Source: Selenomonadaceae bacterium
GTDB taxonomy: Bacteria; Bacillota; Negativicutes; Selenomonadales; Selenomonadaceae
Assembly: GCA_017515635.1 (NCBI GenBank)
Contig: JAFWFO010000052.1
Location: 124,001 to 188,000 of the forward strand
Direction of reading: 5' to 3'
DNA: 64,000 nucleotides
Shown here: positions 8,351 through 17,839 of the stretch, one piece after another
Position numbering within the stretch: the stretch's first letter is position 1
How the letters are laid out: the number at the start of each line of letters is the position of its first letter
Notes under the pieces: model-generated
The model's database searches: none
Told to the model about the DNA's origin: nothing
The model's input: the letters and a program-made list of their open reading frames with translations, nothing else
Made by a program: the position numbers and the translations under genes

Positions 8351-9601
8351 TTAATAGGCTCTGACGGTAATGTACATGTAATTGCCGCGCCGTGCGCTAA
8401 TCAAAGAAAAACGCCCGCGCCAACCGTAAGAATTAGACAGAAGGTTTTTCAGATAATTGATGGCGTTGGATTGATTGCCGTAATAATTATCGTAGGGAGC
8501 CTCCATGCGCGAAAGTCCGTAACCTTGCCTTGCGATACGCTCGGCAATGACTTGGAGCGCGTCCGTGGCAGAACGACACCAGCCGCCGAAATATTCATCC
8601 TTGACGTTGTACTCCTTTGCGCGATAGTGATAGTAATTAAACCCGTCGGGATCTGCCGGAAGATTTTTCGGCACGTTATCGCTGTACCAGCGATGATCCG
8701 CACCGGCAACATTCGTCGACGTGTTAAAGTAAATGTAGCCGTTGAAGATTTCGCCGTTGAAATTGTTTACCTCGTCGTCCCAAGTCACGTCCACGAAATA
8801 GCTCGTGTTGTATTTGTCGAAAGAAATTGTGTTCCAAGTATGACCTTCCCATGTGTTTTTGGCAGAGTTTACGGAGTCGCCGACAACTTTATCGACCTTG
8901 AAGCCGCACATGGTAGCCAACATGTAAAAAGCGTCGGTGTAGCCTTGACAGTTCGCCTTGCCGTCAATGAGCGCGCCCGTCGCCGTCTGGAAACGTGAAA
9001 ATCTTTTTTGAGGGTGTTCGGTGTAGTAAGTCGCCCGTTCGATTATCGCGTCGTGAAGGTAAAGTTCCTGATACAGCGCGTCGGACGAAAAATTTTTCGC
9101 CTCGTTGACGATTTGAACTGCCACGTTGTAAAGTTGTTTTTCCTCGTTGCTCAAAAAGGACGTGTCGTTGTGAAGATAAGCCCACGCCACGCGCTCGCCG
9201 GGGTAATTCGTAATCTCGTAAAGCATACAGCCGTTGCCGTAATTGGTGTATCTCAACGTCCAAAAGCCGCGAACTTTTGCGACATAGTTGTTGTCGGGAT
9301 TAAAACCGTTCACGAACACGACGGGTTGATAAGTCTGCAGATTTTTCTTGCTGTCGTTGAGGTACTCAATCAGGCTCGCGTAGTTGTCGAAACGCGGCGC
9401 ACGACTCCAATCAATGCCGGCTTTGGTGACTTTGGGCGGTTCTTCCATTTGTATTTCGTCGGAGCCGGTTGCGACGGAAAAAGTTTCAATCGAAACTTCC
9501 TTTGCCTTGATGTCCAGCGTCTCCGCATTGCCTGAATTGTTGCCGCAACCCGTCATCAGCAGACACGTTGTCAGTGCGCCCGCCAAAAAATTTTTCTTCA
9601 T
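8351..9601 (-). CDS. Transglutaminase-like lipoprotein, paralogue 3
   Basis: The 416-residue product has a signal peptide with a good lipobox (MKKNFLAGALTTCLLMTGCG, lipobox MTGC). The catalytic Cys lies in GKANCQGYTDAFYML, His in EGHTWNTI and Asp in YFVDVTWDD. I chose the ATG at 9601, aligned with the two paralogues and preceded by AAAGGGGA; a longer in-frame version starting at 9664 would place a stretch without signal-peptide character in front. It is the first gene of the three-gene cluster. The function is inferred only from the fold. Confidence 0.75.
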   Translation of the reverse strand: MKKNFLAGALTTCLLMTGCGNNSGNAETLDIKAKEVSIETFSVATGSDEIQMEEPPKVTKAGIDWSRAPRFDNYASLIEYLNDSKKNLQTYQPVVFVNGFNPDNNYVAKVRGFWTLRYTNYGNGCMLYEITNYPGERVAWAYLHNDTSFLSNEEKQLYNVAVQIVNEAKNFSSDALYQELYLHDAIIERATYYTEHPQKRFSRFQTATGALIDGKANCQGYTDAFYMLATMCGFKVDKVVGDSVNSAKNTWEGHTWNTISFDKYNTSYFVDVTWDDEVNNFNGEIFNGYIYFNTSTNVAGADHRWYSDNVPKNLPADPDGFNYYHYRAKEYNVKDEYFGGWCRSATDALQVIAERIARQGYGLSRMEAPYDNYYGNQSNAINYLKNLLSNSYGWRGRFSLISARRGNYMYITVRAY

Positions 9602-9768
9602 GCGAATCATCCCCTTTAAGCCGTTGCTTAGCGCGATTATAACAAAAGCTTTTCGCCGCAACAATTAAACTTTCAATTAAACTCGTCACGAAAAATTTTC
9701 ACGCCGGCCGCTTTAAAAGTGGCGGAACATCCGGAATTATTCGCAACTTTATCGCCGCGTCGTGACGT

Positions 9769-10158
9769 TCAAAAAATTTTTTCATGAAGCTCAAGCATCA
9801 ATCCGATTGTCAGCAGTGAAAAAGTTTTTTCGTACGACAAATTTTGTGGCGAAAGTTTCTGCTCAATGAAAAGTTTTGCGTCTTCGTTAAAGAAAAATTG
9901 CCGACCGAGCGCGTACAGAGCGACCGTCACCGCAAGCACGGCGGAAATTATCCACGGCACGGCAAGCAAAAATTTTTTCGCGACGAATTGAATTATCAGC
10001 CTTGCCGCAACCAAGACGTACGAAAAAATTCTCGACGCAAATAAAAATCTATAGGTATAGACCGCGACGAACGCCACGAACCATAAAACCAGCACGACGG
10101 AAATTATCGAGACGAGCACGGCAATCGACCTCCCAAAAATTTTTTCCGAGAGTATCAC
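9769..10158 (-). CDS. Small membrane protein of unknown function
   Basis: The 129-residue product has two or three hydrophobic segments (SIAVLVSIISVVLVLWFVAF, an Arg-containing segment around 45-60, and WIISAVLAVTVALYAL) and a soluble C-terminal tail of about 40 residues. I do not recognise a family. It lies 24 bp after the TRAP transporter gene on the same strand, so it may be cotranscribed. The start is a GTG with a weak ribosome binding site, so the true N-terminus is uncertain. Confidence 0.55.
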   Translation of the reverse strand: MILSEKIFGRSIAVLVSIISVVLVLWFVAFVAVYTYRFLFASRIFSYVLVAARLIIQFVAKKFLLAVPWIISAVLAVTVALYALGRQFFFNEDAKLFIEQKLSPQNLSYEKTFSLLTIGLMLELHEKIF

Positions 10159-10182
10159 GAAAATTTTAGAGCGTCATAAAGT

Positions 10183-12105
10183 TCAAGATTTTTTCTGTTT
10201 GAGTTGCCAAAACAAAATCGCAACAAATATCGCGACGCCCGCAATATCCGTGGCAAGTCCCGGTTTAATCATCATCAAGCCGCCCGCGCCCAAAATCACA
10301 CGTTCCCAAATTTTCAGCGGCGCGGCAAGATAACCGATAAGCGACGAACTTAACGCGACCATTCCGACAATCGCCGTCAAAAGCGAAATTCCCAATCCGA
10401 GCGTCACGCCGTCAATCAAAAGTAATTCGGGGCTCAAAACGAACATGTACGGAATTATGAACGCCGCTATCGCCAACTTCGACGCATTGATTCCCGTCTT
10501 AAGCGCATTGCCGCCGGAAATGCCCGAACCCGCATAAGCCGCAAGCGCAACCGGAGGCGTCACGTCCGCGATTATTCCGAAGTAAAAAACAAACATGTGC
10601 GCCGCCAAAATCGGCACGCCCATTTGAATCAGCGCGGGAGCCGCTATCGTCGACGTAATAACATAATTCGCCGTTGTCGGGACGCCCATGCCCAAAATTA
10701 TCGCAGTTATCATCGTCAAAAACATGCTGGGCAAAATCAAGCCGCCCGATAAGTCAAGCAACGCCGAAGCAAGTTTCAAGCCGACGCCCGTTTTCGTCAC
10801 GACGCCGATTATAATTCCCGCCGCCGCACACGCGACCAGTACGCCCAAAACATTTCTCGCGCCGGTCTCCAAACCTTTGACGATTGCGGCAGGCGACATG
10901 CGCGTTGATTTTTTTATCGCCGAAACAAGAATCGACAAAACTATCGCGACGAGTGCCGCACGCATCGGAGTATAGCCGCTCACCAAAAGCCAGACGATTA
11001 CAATCAGCGGAATTGCCAAATGTCCACGCGTCCGCAAAAGTTCACCGAGTTTAGGAAGTTCTTCGCGTGGCAGACCTTTCAAATTGTTTCGTTGCGCCTC
11101 GAAGTGCACGCCGAGCCACACGCCCGCGAAGTACAGGAACGCCGGAATTACCGCCGCTTTGACGATCTCGACGTAAGGCACGCCGACAAATTCCGCCATC
11201 AAAAAAGCCGCCGCGCCCATGACCGGAGGCATCAACTGCCCGCCCGTCGACGCCGCTGCTTCGACCGCGCCCGCAAAATCTTTGTGGTAGCCGAGTTTTT
11301 TCATCATCGGTATCGTCAATGAACCCGTGCCGACGACGTTCGCGACGCTTGAGCCTGAAACCGTGCCCATCAAGCCGCTCGACAAAACCGCAACTTTCGC
11401 GGGGCCGCCGCTCGCCCAACCTGCAATCGCATTTGCCGTGTCGATAAAAAATTTTCCGAGTCCCGTGCCTTCAAGATACGCGCCGAACAAAATAAACAGG
11501 AATATAAACGTCGACGAAACGCCCAGCGGAATGCCGAAAATTCCTTCCGTCGTGAAATAAACGTGGCTGACGAAATAATCAAGCGTCAAGCCGCGGTGAG
11601 CCAACACGCCCGGCATGTAAGGCCCCGCGAACGCGTAAGCGATAAAAAATAATACGACGCAAACCATCGGAATTCCGACGACACGCCGCGCCGCTTCGAT
11701 AACCAAAATTATTCCGAACGCACCGACAAAAACGTCCGTCGGTGTCGGTAACGCCGCACGCAAAATTAATTCGTGATAGTTCGTCACAATGTACAGCGGA
11801 GCCGCCGCGCCCAAAATTGCAAGTACGCCGTCAAGCGGATGAAGTTTGTCGCGACGCCAAGATTTTTTCGTCGGGTAAAGCAAAAATACCAGACACAATC
11901 CGAAACTCAAATGAATTGCCCGTTGAATTTGCGCGTCAAGCAGTCCGAAACTCGCCGTGTAAATTTGGAATAACGAAAAACAAATCGCCAGCGCGGAAAT
12001 TATTTTCGCCATGACGCCCGCATATTCCATCGTGTTTGATTCGTTGTCGTACTTCTTTAAAACTTCTTCGCCCGTCATCTCTTTTCGGTCAGTCAATGCG
12101 TTCAC
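10183..12105 (-). CDS. TRAP transporter permease, 4TM/12TM fusion
   Basis: The 640-residue membrane protein joins the small (DctQ-like, residues roughly 25-170) and large (DctM-like, 180-640) subunits of a tripartite ATP-independent periplasmic transporter. Family blocks visible include FGAYLEGTGLGKFFID, LMGTVSGSSVANVVGTGSLT, STGGQLMPPVMGAAAFLMAE and GMGVPTTANYVI. Fused permeases of this kind normally work with a TAXI-type extracytoplasmic binding protein, which is not encoded next to it here, so the substrate is unknown. The GTG at 12105 is close to its Shine-Dalgarno; a TTG at 12096 is an alternative start with better spacing. Confidence 0.9.
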   Translation of the reverse strand: MNALTDRKEMTGEEVLKKYDNESNTMEYAGVMAKIISALAICFSLFQIYTASFGLLDAQIQRAIHLSFGLCLVFLLYPTKKSWRRDKLHPLDGVLAILGAAAPLYIVTNYHELILRAALPTPTDVFVGAFGIILVIEAARRVVGIPMVCVVLFFIAYAFAGPYMPGVLAHRGLTLDYFVSHVYFTTEGIFGIPLGVSSTFIFLFILFGAYLEGTGLGKFFIDTANAIAGWASGGPAKVAVLSSGLMGTVSGSSVANVVGTGSLTIPMMKKLGYHKDFAGAVEAAASTGGQLMPPVMGAAAFLMAEFVGVPYVEIVKAAVIPAFLYFAGVWLGVHFEAQRNNLKGLPREELPKLGELLRTRGHLAIPLIVIVWLLVSGYTPMRAALVAIVLSILVSAIKKSTRMSPAAIVKGLETGARNVLGVLVACAAAGIIIGVVTKTGVGLKLASALLDLSGGLILPSMFLTMITAIILGMGVPTTANYVITSTIAAPALIQMGVPILAAHMFVFYFGIIADVTPPVALAAYAGSGISGGNALKTGINASKLAIAAFIIPYMFVLSPELLLIDGVTLGLGISLLTAIVGMVALSSSLIGYLAAPLKIWERVILGAGGLMMIKPGLATDIAGVAIFVAILFWQLKQKKS

Positions 12106-12239
12106 GTCCTCTGCAAATTTTTTGTAAAATTTCGCGCCGCGCCGTCAAAATCCTGCCGCGTTTAGTCAATCGTGATACTTTCCAAAATTTGCTTGACGCG
12201 TTATAATTGCGGTACTTCAACCCGAAAGGAGATTTAACC

Positions 12240-13514
12240 ATGGGATTGATTCAAGCGGCATTGGCAGCGGCGGGCGGCGTCCTCGGTGACCAATGGAAGG
12301 AATTTTTCTACTGCGACAGTCTTTCTTCGGACATTTTGGTTGCGAAGGGACATCGTCGCAAATCGAGCAGCTGGAGTTCCAACGACGGCAGCGACAACAT
12401 CATTACCAACGGATCGAAAATTTCCGTCAACGATGGGCAATGCATGATGATTGTTCAACAGGGCAAAGTCATTGACTTCTGCGCGGATTCGGGCGAATAC
12501 ATTTACGACAAGTCAACCGAACCGAGCCTGTTCAACAGCAAAAAAACTCTTGCCGAAGACATTCAGGACATTTTCTTCGCCATGAAAGATCGTTTCGGCT
12601 ACGGCGGCGACGCCGGGCGCGACGAAAGAATTTATTACTTTAACACGAAAGAAATTGTCGGCAACAAATACGGCACGCCCACGCCGATTCCGTTCCGCGT
12701 CGTCGACTACAACATCGGGCTTGACGTGGACATTGCGATTAAATGTTTCGGCTCTTACAGCTATCGCATCGTCAATCCGATTTTGTTCTACAAAAATGTT
12801 TGCGGCAACGTCACGGACACTTATAACCGTTCGACAATCGACGGGCAACTTAAAACCGAATTGATGACGGCGTTGCAACCTGCGTTCGCGAAAATTTCCG
12901 AAAAGGGAATTCGTTACAGCGCATTGCCCGCGCACACGCAGGAAATTGCCGACGCGCTCAACGAAGTCCTCAGCAAAAAATGGGGCGAACTTCGCGGCCT
13001 GCAAATCGTTTCGTTCGGCGTCTCGAACGTTTCGGCGAACGAAGAAGATGCGCAGATGATTAAGGAAATGCAACGTAACGGCGCGTTGAGAAATCCTTTA
13101 ATGGCGGCGGCACATTTGACGGGCGCACAGGCAGACGCAATGCGCGACGCGGCGAACAATTCCGGCGGAGCAATGACGGGCTTCATGGGCATGGGCATGG
13201 CTCAACAGGCGGGCGGAATCAACGCGGGCAATCTCTTCGCGATGGGTCAACAACAAACTCAACAGCAAAACAGACCCGCAACGTGGAAATGTTCGGCTTG
13301 CGGACACGACGGCAATCGCGGAACTTTTTGCTCTGAATGCGGCGCGAAAAAACCTGTCGTCGACGAATGGAAATGCGAATGTGGCGCAGTCAACAAAGGA
13401 AAATTCTGTGCCGAATGCGGCAAACCCAAACCCGCAAGCAGTGAATGGAAATGCGAATGCGGCGCGACCAACAAAGGCAGATTCTGCGCCGAATGCGGCA
13501 AACCCAAACCGTGA
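12240..13514 (+). CDS. SPFH-domain protein with three C-terminal zinc ribbons
   Basis: The 424-residue product has an N-terminal SPFH/band-7-like region related to the YdjI / 'virion core protein' family (residues about 1-290; MGLIQAALAAAGGVLGDQWK, then IPFRVVDYNIGLDVDIAIKC). A Gly/Met/Gln-rich linker follows. Three similar zinc ribbons end the protein, each with two CxxC-type pairs (CSACGHDG..FCSECG; CECGAVN..FCAECG; CECGATN..FCAECG). The last two are near-identical, a recent internal duplication. Such proteins may scaffold membranes or bind nucleic acid or protein; no function is established for this one. The ATG follows AAAGGAG at 12224-12230. It is flanked by divergent and convergent neighbours, so is monocistronic. 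Confidence 0.82.
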   Translation: MGLIQAALAAAGGVLGDQWKEFFYCDSLSSDILVAKGHRRKSSSWSSNDGSDNIITNGSKISVNDGQCMMIVQQGKVIDFCADSGEYIYDKSTEPSLFNSKKTLAEDIQDIFFAMKDRFGYGGDAGRDERIYYFNTKEIVGNKYGTPTPIPFRVVDYNIGLDVDIAIKCFGSYSYRIVNPILFYKNVCGNVTDTYNRSTIDGQLKTELMTALQPAFAKISEKGIRYSALPAHTQEIADALNEVLSKKWGELRGLQIVSFGVSNVSANEEDAQMIKEMQRNGALRNPLMAAAHLTGAQADAMRDAANNSGGAMTGFMGMGMAQQAGGINAGNLFAMGQQQTQQQNRPATWKCSACGHDGNRGTFCSECGAKKPVVDEWKCECGAVNKGKFCAECGKPKPASSEWKCECGATNKGRFCAECGKPKP

Positions 13515-13519
13515 AACTG

Positions 13520-13590
13520 CAATTAGGAATTAGGAGTTAGGAATTAAATTTGCAAATCATTCCTCATTCATAATTCCACATTCCTAATTA
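13520..13590. repeat. AATTAGG-type heptamer hairpin repeat, copy 2
   Basis: AATTAGGAATTAGGAGTTAG on the left and ATTCCACATTCCTAATT on the right can pair. It lies between the SPFH gene stop and its terminator. Confidence 0.75.
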
Positions 13591-13591
13591 A

Positions 13592-13628
13592 AAAAAATTT
13601 CCCCCCGAATATTCGAGGGGATTTTTTT
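13592..13628. terminator. Bidirectional terminator between the SPFH gene and dapL
   Basis: CCCC-C-CGAAT pairs with ATTCG-A-GGGG with one mismatch; T and A runs flank it on both sides. Confidence 0.8.
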
Positions 13629-13643
13629 GTTGGCAATGTTCAA

Positions 13644-14873
13644 TCAAAAAGTTTTCAGACGTTCACAAGCCTCAATCGTGTTTTCGCGGCTGTTGAAGGA
13701 AGTTAATCTCAAATAACCTTCGCCGCAAGGCCCGAAACCTGCGCCGGGTGTTCCGATGATGTGTTTTTCGTGCAAAAGTTTGTCGAAGAAATCCCAGCTG
13801 CTCGGAATGTCGTCGGGCGTCTTCAACCAAATGTAAGGCGCATTCACTCCACCGAAAGTCGTCAAGCCCGCCGCGCTCAAGCTCTCGCGAATAATTCTTG
13901 CGTTCTCCAGATAATAGCTGACGAGTTCACGAACCTGCGCTTGACCTTCGTCGCTGTAAATCGCTTCCGCGCCGCGTTGGGTGATGTAACTTGTGCCGTT
14001 GAATTTCGTCGTGTGACGGCGTGCCCAAAGTTTTTTCAGCGGAACGCGTTCGCCCGTCGACGTGGTGCCCGTCAAATTTTCGGGGATAACGATATAGCCG
14101 CAACGCGTGCCGGTGAATCCCGCCGTCTTGCTGAAGGAGCGGAACTCAATCGCCACGTCGCGTGCCCCGTCAATTTCGTAAATCGAGCGCGGAACTTTTT
14201 CCTCGGTAATGTACGCGGCATAAGCGGCGTCGAACAAAATCACTGCGTCATTTTCTTTCGCGTAGGCAACCCAAGCTTCGAGCGCGGCTTTGTCGAGCGT
14301 CGTGCCGGTCGGATTGTTCGGCGAGCAAAGATAAACCAAATCAACTTTTTCTGCGGGCGGCTTCGGCGAAAAATTATTTTCGGCACTGCACTGCAAGTAA
14401 GTCACGCCCGCGAAATGTCCGTCGGCCTGCAAGTCGCCCGTGCGTCCCGCCATGACGTTCGTGTCAAGGTAAACGGGATAAACGGGATCGGCAATGGCGA
14501 TTCGGCTGTCGAGCGAAAAAATTTCCTGGATATTGCCGCAGTCGCATTTTGAACCGTCGCTGATAAAAATTTCGTCCGCGTTGACGTTCAATCCGCGACG
14601 TTTGTAATTGAAGTCCGCAATTTTTTCGCGCAGAAATTCGTAACCTTGTTCGGGGCCGTAACCGCGAAAAGTTTCCACGTGACCCATTTCGTCGGCGGCA
14701 CGTTTCATTGCGTCGATACAAACTTGCGGCAGAGGACGCGTCACGTCGCCGATACCGAGACGAATAATTTTCGCGTCGGGATTTTCTTTTTGGAACTTCG
14801 CGGCGCGCTTGCCGATCTCCGAGAACAAATAACTGCCCGGGAGTTTCAAATAATTTTCGTTGACTTTCGCCAT
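13644..14873 (-). CDS. dapL: LL-diaminopimelate aminotransferase
   Basis: DapL converts tetrahydrodipicolinate directly to LL-diaminopimelate in one PLP-dependent step, a shortcut in lysine and peptidoglycan synthesis. The 409-residue product has normal length and the characteristic start ([16 protein letters not shown]), [50 protein letters not shown] and the PLP-binding lysine in [15 protein letters not shown] (about Lys249). The ATG follows an AGGAGG site. It is the last gene of the 22.0-13.6 kb minus-strand run, but 120 bp separate it from the M23 gene, so it may have its own promoter. Confidence 0.96.
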   Translation of the reverse strand: MAKVNENYLKLPGSYLFSEIGKRAAKFQKENPDAKIIRLGIGDVTRPLPQVCIDAMKRAADEMGHVETFRGYGPEQGYEFLREKIADFNYKRRGLNVNADEIFISDGSKCDCGNIQEIFSLDSRIAIADPVYPVYLDTNVMAGRTGDLQADGHFAGVTYLQCSAENNFSPKPPAEKVDLVYLCSPNNPTGTTLDKAALEAWVAYAKENDAVILFDAAYAAYITEEKVPRSIYEIDGARDVAIEFRSFSKTAGFTGTRCGYIVIPENLTGTTSTGERVPLKKLWARRHTTKFNGTSYITQRGAEAIYSDEGQAQVRELVSYYLENARIIRESLSAAGLTTFGGVNAPYIWLKTPDDIPSSWDFFDKLLHEKHIIGTPGAGFGPCGEGYLRLTSFNSRENTIEACERLKTF

Positions 14874-14993
14874 GTAAAAACCTCCTGTTAAAAAATAGAT
14901 GTTAAAACTCGAAAGGGTTTTGATAAAATCCGAGCGAACAAAATTCTTTTTGCGCCTCCGTGTGGTGCTGTCTACTGACTTTGGTAGCCGGTC

Positions 14994-16214
14994 TTACAGA
15001 TAGCTTATCGGGTTGACGCGGTTGCCGTTGACGTGAACTTCGTAATGAACGTGCGGCCCCGTGCTGAAGCCCGTCGAGCCCATGTAAGCGATAAGTTGTC
15101 CGCGCTTGACGTGTTGACCTGTGGAAACAACGACCTGCGAAGCGTGACCGTAGCGCGTCATAATTCCGTTGCCGTGATCTATGTCGACCATGTTGCCGTA
15201 GCCGCCCGCATTCCAGCCCGCGTAATCGACAACGCCGTCAGCCGTCGCGACAATCGGCGTGCCCATGTCGTTTGCAATGTCCATGCCCGGGTGGAAATCC
15301 GTGCCGCCCCAACGCAAACCGTAAGGCGAAGTGACTTCGCCCGTCGTCGGCCAAATTGACGGGATATGCGAATCTGCCGCGCCCACGCCGCCGACAAGAC
15401 TCGGATCAAACGGGAACGAACCGGGCGCAGGAATTGAGCCGGCCGCAGGAATAATCGGCAGACCGTTCGCGAAATCGTATTCAAAGCCGCTACTCGGAAT
15501 GAAACTTGGCGAACCGCTGCCCGGCGTGTAATTGTTCGCCATCGACGCGCCGCGTGCCATTTGTTCGCGACGTTGCTTTAATTCTTTTTGGAAATCGTCC
15601 AAACTTTCTCGGCGCGAATTGACTTGAGCTTCCAACATGTCGAGAGCCTCGGAAACTTCCGCAAGTTCCAATTCACCGACGGGGCCGCCTTGACCGTTGT
15701 GTTCTTCTGCGTCGGGATTTTCTGCGGGTTGCTGATTTTCGTCGGTTGTCGGCGTTTCAGGCGTCGCGTTTTCTGCCGGCGGTTGATTCGGGTCGGCAGG
15801 TGATTCGGTCGGCGGTGTCTCGTCTTTAATCGGATTTAATCCCGCTTGAATTCGCAACTCCTCTTCTTGTCGCGTGAGATTTTGAATTGTTTCGCTCAAG
15901 GTCGCCGCCTTTTTCGACAGCGTTAAAAGTTGTTCTTGTCGAAGTTCCGCCGCGTGTTCAATTTCGCGAATCGTCGCCGCGTCCCGTTGCATTCTCAGCG
16001 AACTGTAAAAAGCCCACGCGCTTGTTATCAGCAAGAGCACTCCGCCGAAAATAGCGGACGCCACGCCCAGCCGAAACATTTTCGACGACAATTTAATCAC
16101 GCGGTCACGCGAGCCGCCCGCAATGGTTATCGTGTACATCTCGACTTTTTCGGGCTTTGAAGTTTCTTCGGGCTTGGAAGATGTTTCGGGTTTGGAATTT
16201 TTTTCGTCAGACAT
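14994..16214 (-). CDS. Membrane-anchored M23 family metallopeptidase
   Basis: M23 (LytM-type) proteins cleave peptidoglycan crosslinks or act as amidase activators. The 406-residue product has a cytoplasmic N-terminus, one membrane segment near residues 48-70, a coiled-coil stretch, a Pro/Glu/Thr-rich linker and a C-terminal M23 domain. The zinc motifs are intact: HPGMD (HxxxD), and HVHYE (HxH) near the end, with the supporting GYGNMVDIDHGNG and TRYGH. The gene starts 4 bp after the DUF4127 stop, with AGGAGGTGACC before its ATG. Being catalytically complete, it is more likely a hydrolase than a pure regulator. Confidence 0.9.
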   Translation of the reverse strand: MSDEKNSKPETSSKPEETSKPEKVEMYTITIAGGSRDRVIKLSSKMFRLGVASAIFGGVLLLITSAWAFYSSLRMQRDAATIREIEHAAELRQEQLLTLSKKAATLSETIQNLTRQEEELRIQAGLNPIKDETPPTESPADPNQPPAENATPETPTTDENQQPAENPDAEEHNGQGGPVGELELAEVSEALDMLEAQVNSRRESLDDFQKELKQRREQMARGASMANNYTPGSGSPSFIPSSGFEYDFANGLPIIPAAGSIPAPGSFPFDPSLVGGVGAADSHIPSIWPTTGEVTSPYGLRWGGTDFHPGMDIANDMGTPIVATADGVVDYAGWNAGGYGNMVDIDHGNGIMTRYGHASQVVVSTGQHVKRGQLIAYMGSTGFSTGPHVHYEVHVNGNRVNPISYL

Positions 16215-16218
16215 ATGG

Positions 16219-17820
16219 TCACCTCCTCCCTAAGGAAATATCAGCTTCAAACATGCGGTTCCACGGAAATTTGACTTTCATATTGTCGCGACCGGTAAAC
16301 GCGGGCAAATTATGTTCGGCGAAAAATTTGAGCAACTGCGCGCAATCTTCCGCCGCTGTGTCGCGTTTGCCGTCCAAAGTTTCGTAACGTCCGTCGCCCG
16401 CAATCCAATCAAGTTGAGCCGCCAAAGTTTTTCGCACGTTCGCCTGATAAGCCCAATCGTCAAGGTATCGGCGCAACAACAATTCGTCAATCTGCGCGTC
16501 AGTCATGCGCGTTGAAAGAATTCCCGTCGCCAGAGCAAAGCCGCTTGAATTTGTCGCCGTGTTCCAGCCGCCGTAAGCCGTAAGATTGAACAGCAGAGCG
16601 CGTCGACGAAGTTGATCCATCAACGCGTTGTCGGAGCCGTTTGCAAAGGCCACGTCTGCAACAATGACTTTTTTTCCGCCGTCGAGATAATCGGCAACCA
16701 TGTCCGCGAAATATTTTGTGCCGCCTCGCTCGGTCGTCGTGTTGACGGGATTGTCTGCCTCAAAAGTCAAGCCGTCGGGATTCGTATTCACCGCCAGAAT
16801 AAAATCTGCGCCGGTTTCTTCGTCGGTCAAAGTTGCGCCTGCCGCTTTAATCGACGCTCGAATCGAATCGTCAATCGATTCGTCGGAATAGGATGGAATT
16901 GTCAACTCGCCGCGTCCCCAGTTGTACTTGACGAAAATTTTCGGAGAATTTTTCGTGCGTTCGTTTACCGCCCGTGTCAAAAGCACCAGCCCGATTTCGT
17001 CAATTCCGGCCGTCGTTTGGTAAGTTTTAATTCCCTCGCCGTAAGTCAAAAGTTTGCGACCTTCGTTGTGCGTCTGCGAATAGGGCGCGTTGTCGTCGCG
17101 TCCGAGTAACAAATAATCAAAAGTCTTGTTTCGGGCGCAGTCAATCAATTTTTTGTTGGCGTTGAAATTTTTTTCGCGTCGACCCATCCAGTCTTCAAGG
17201 GCGCGTTGAGGAATCAGCCGTTGCAGAAAGTTTACCTCTTTGACTTCGCGTTGAGTAAGACCTTCGGTTTCGTTTTTGTCCATCAGCTCCGTCAGCCGAA
17301 AAATATTCGTGCCGTAGTAGCGATAATAATCCGGCTCTTCGTAGCCCGACGCCAAACCCGTGCGCGGCGTGCGCATTATCGAGCCGAAAACATACAGCGG
17401 CATTTTTTTATGTTTCTTGCGGAACTCGGTGAACAAATCCGTTCGCGCCAAAATTTCGTCGCCGTCGAATTCGTGTTTGCGCGAGCCGACCAAACTGCCG
17501 TAAATCAGCGCGTCCGATGAAATGACTGCCGCCTTAATGTCTTTCTTCGCGTTCTTGTTGAGCCAATCCCACAACAAATCGGGGTCACCCAAATTTTCAC
17601 GTCCGCCCAAAATTTCGTCGGGCGGCGACACGACTTGATAACCCGCCTTTTGCAAAACCTCAATCGTCTGCTTGTTGACTATCGGTCTGTTGTCGTGCGG
17701 GATATACAGAATTTTTTCCTTGCCGACTTTTTTTTTCGCCGAGACTTCGCCCGTCCCCGCACAGATAAAAATCAACGTCAGGAGACAGGCGACGACTCGA
17801 AACAGTTTCGTTGTTGACAC
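16219..17820 (-). CDS. DUF4127 family secreted protein
   Basis: The 533-residue product has an N-terminal signal peptide (FRVVACLLTLIFICAG, cleavage near VSA-KK) and then matches the DUF4127 family: ILYIPHDNRPIVNKQT, PPDEILGGRENLGDPD, AVISSDALIYGSLVGSRKH, SIMRTPRTG and LLLGRDDNAPYSQTHNEGRKL. The family has no proven activity; its fold has been compared to envelope-associated enzymes. The GTG at 17820 is preceded by GGAGTG 12 nt upstream. It sits 19 bp after the DUF2225 gene and 4 bp before the M23 gene, suggesting an envelope-related operon. Confidence 0.85.
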   Translation of the reverse strand: MSTTKLFRVVACLLTLIFICAGTGEVSAKKKVGKEKILYIPHDNRPIVNKQTIEVLQKAGYQVVSPPDEILGGRENLGDPDLLWDWLNKNAKKDIKAAVISSDALIYGSLVGSRKHEFDGDEILARTDLFTEFRKKHKKMPLYVFGSIMRTPRTGLASGYEEPDYYRYYGTNIFRLTELMDKNETEGLTQREVKEVNFLQRLIPQRALEDWMGRREKNFNANKKLIDCARNKTFDYLLLGRDDNAPYSQTHNEGRKLLTYGEGIKTYQTTAGIDEIGLVLLTRAVNERTKNSPKIFVKYNWGRGELTIPSYSDESIDDSIRASIKAAGATLTDEETGADFILAVNTNPDGLTFEADNPVNTTTERGGTKYFADMVADYLDGGKKVIVADVAFANGSDNALMDQLRRRALLFNLTAYGGWNTATNSSGFALATGILSTRMTDAQIDELLLRRYLDDWAYQANVRKTLAAQLDWIAGDGRYETLDGKRDTAAEDCAQLLKFFAEHNLPAFTGRDNMKVKFPWNRMFEADISLGRR

Positions 17821-17839
17821 TTACAAAAACACACTCCAA

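Noticed and set aside
14874..14993. Lysine riboswitch or T-box ahead of dapL
   Set aside because: The gap is only 120 bp and contains none of the conserved blocks of either element.
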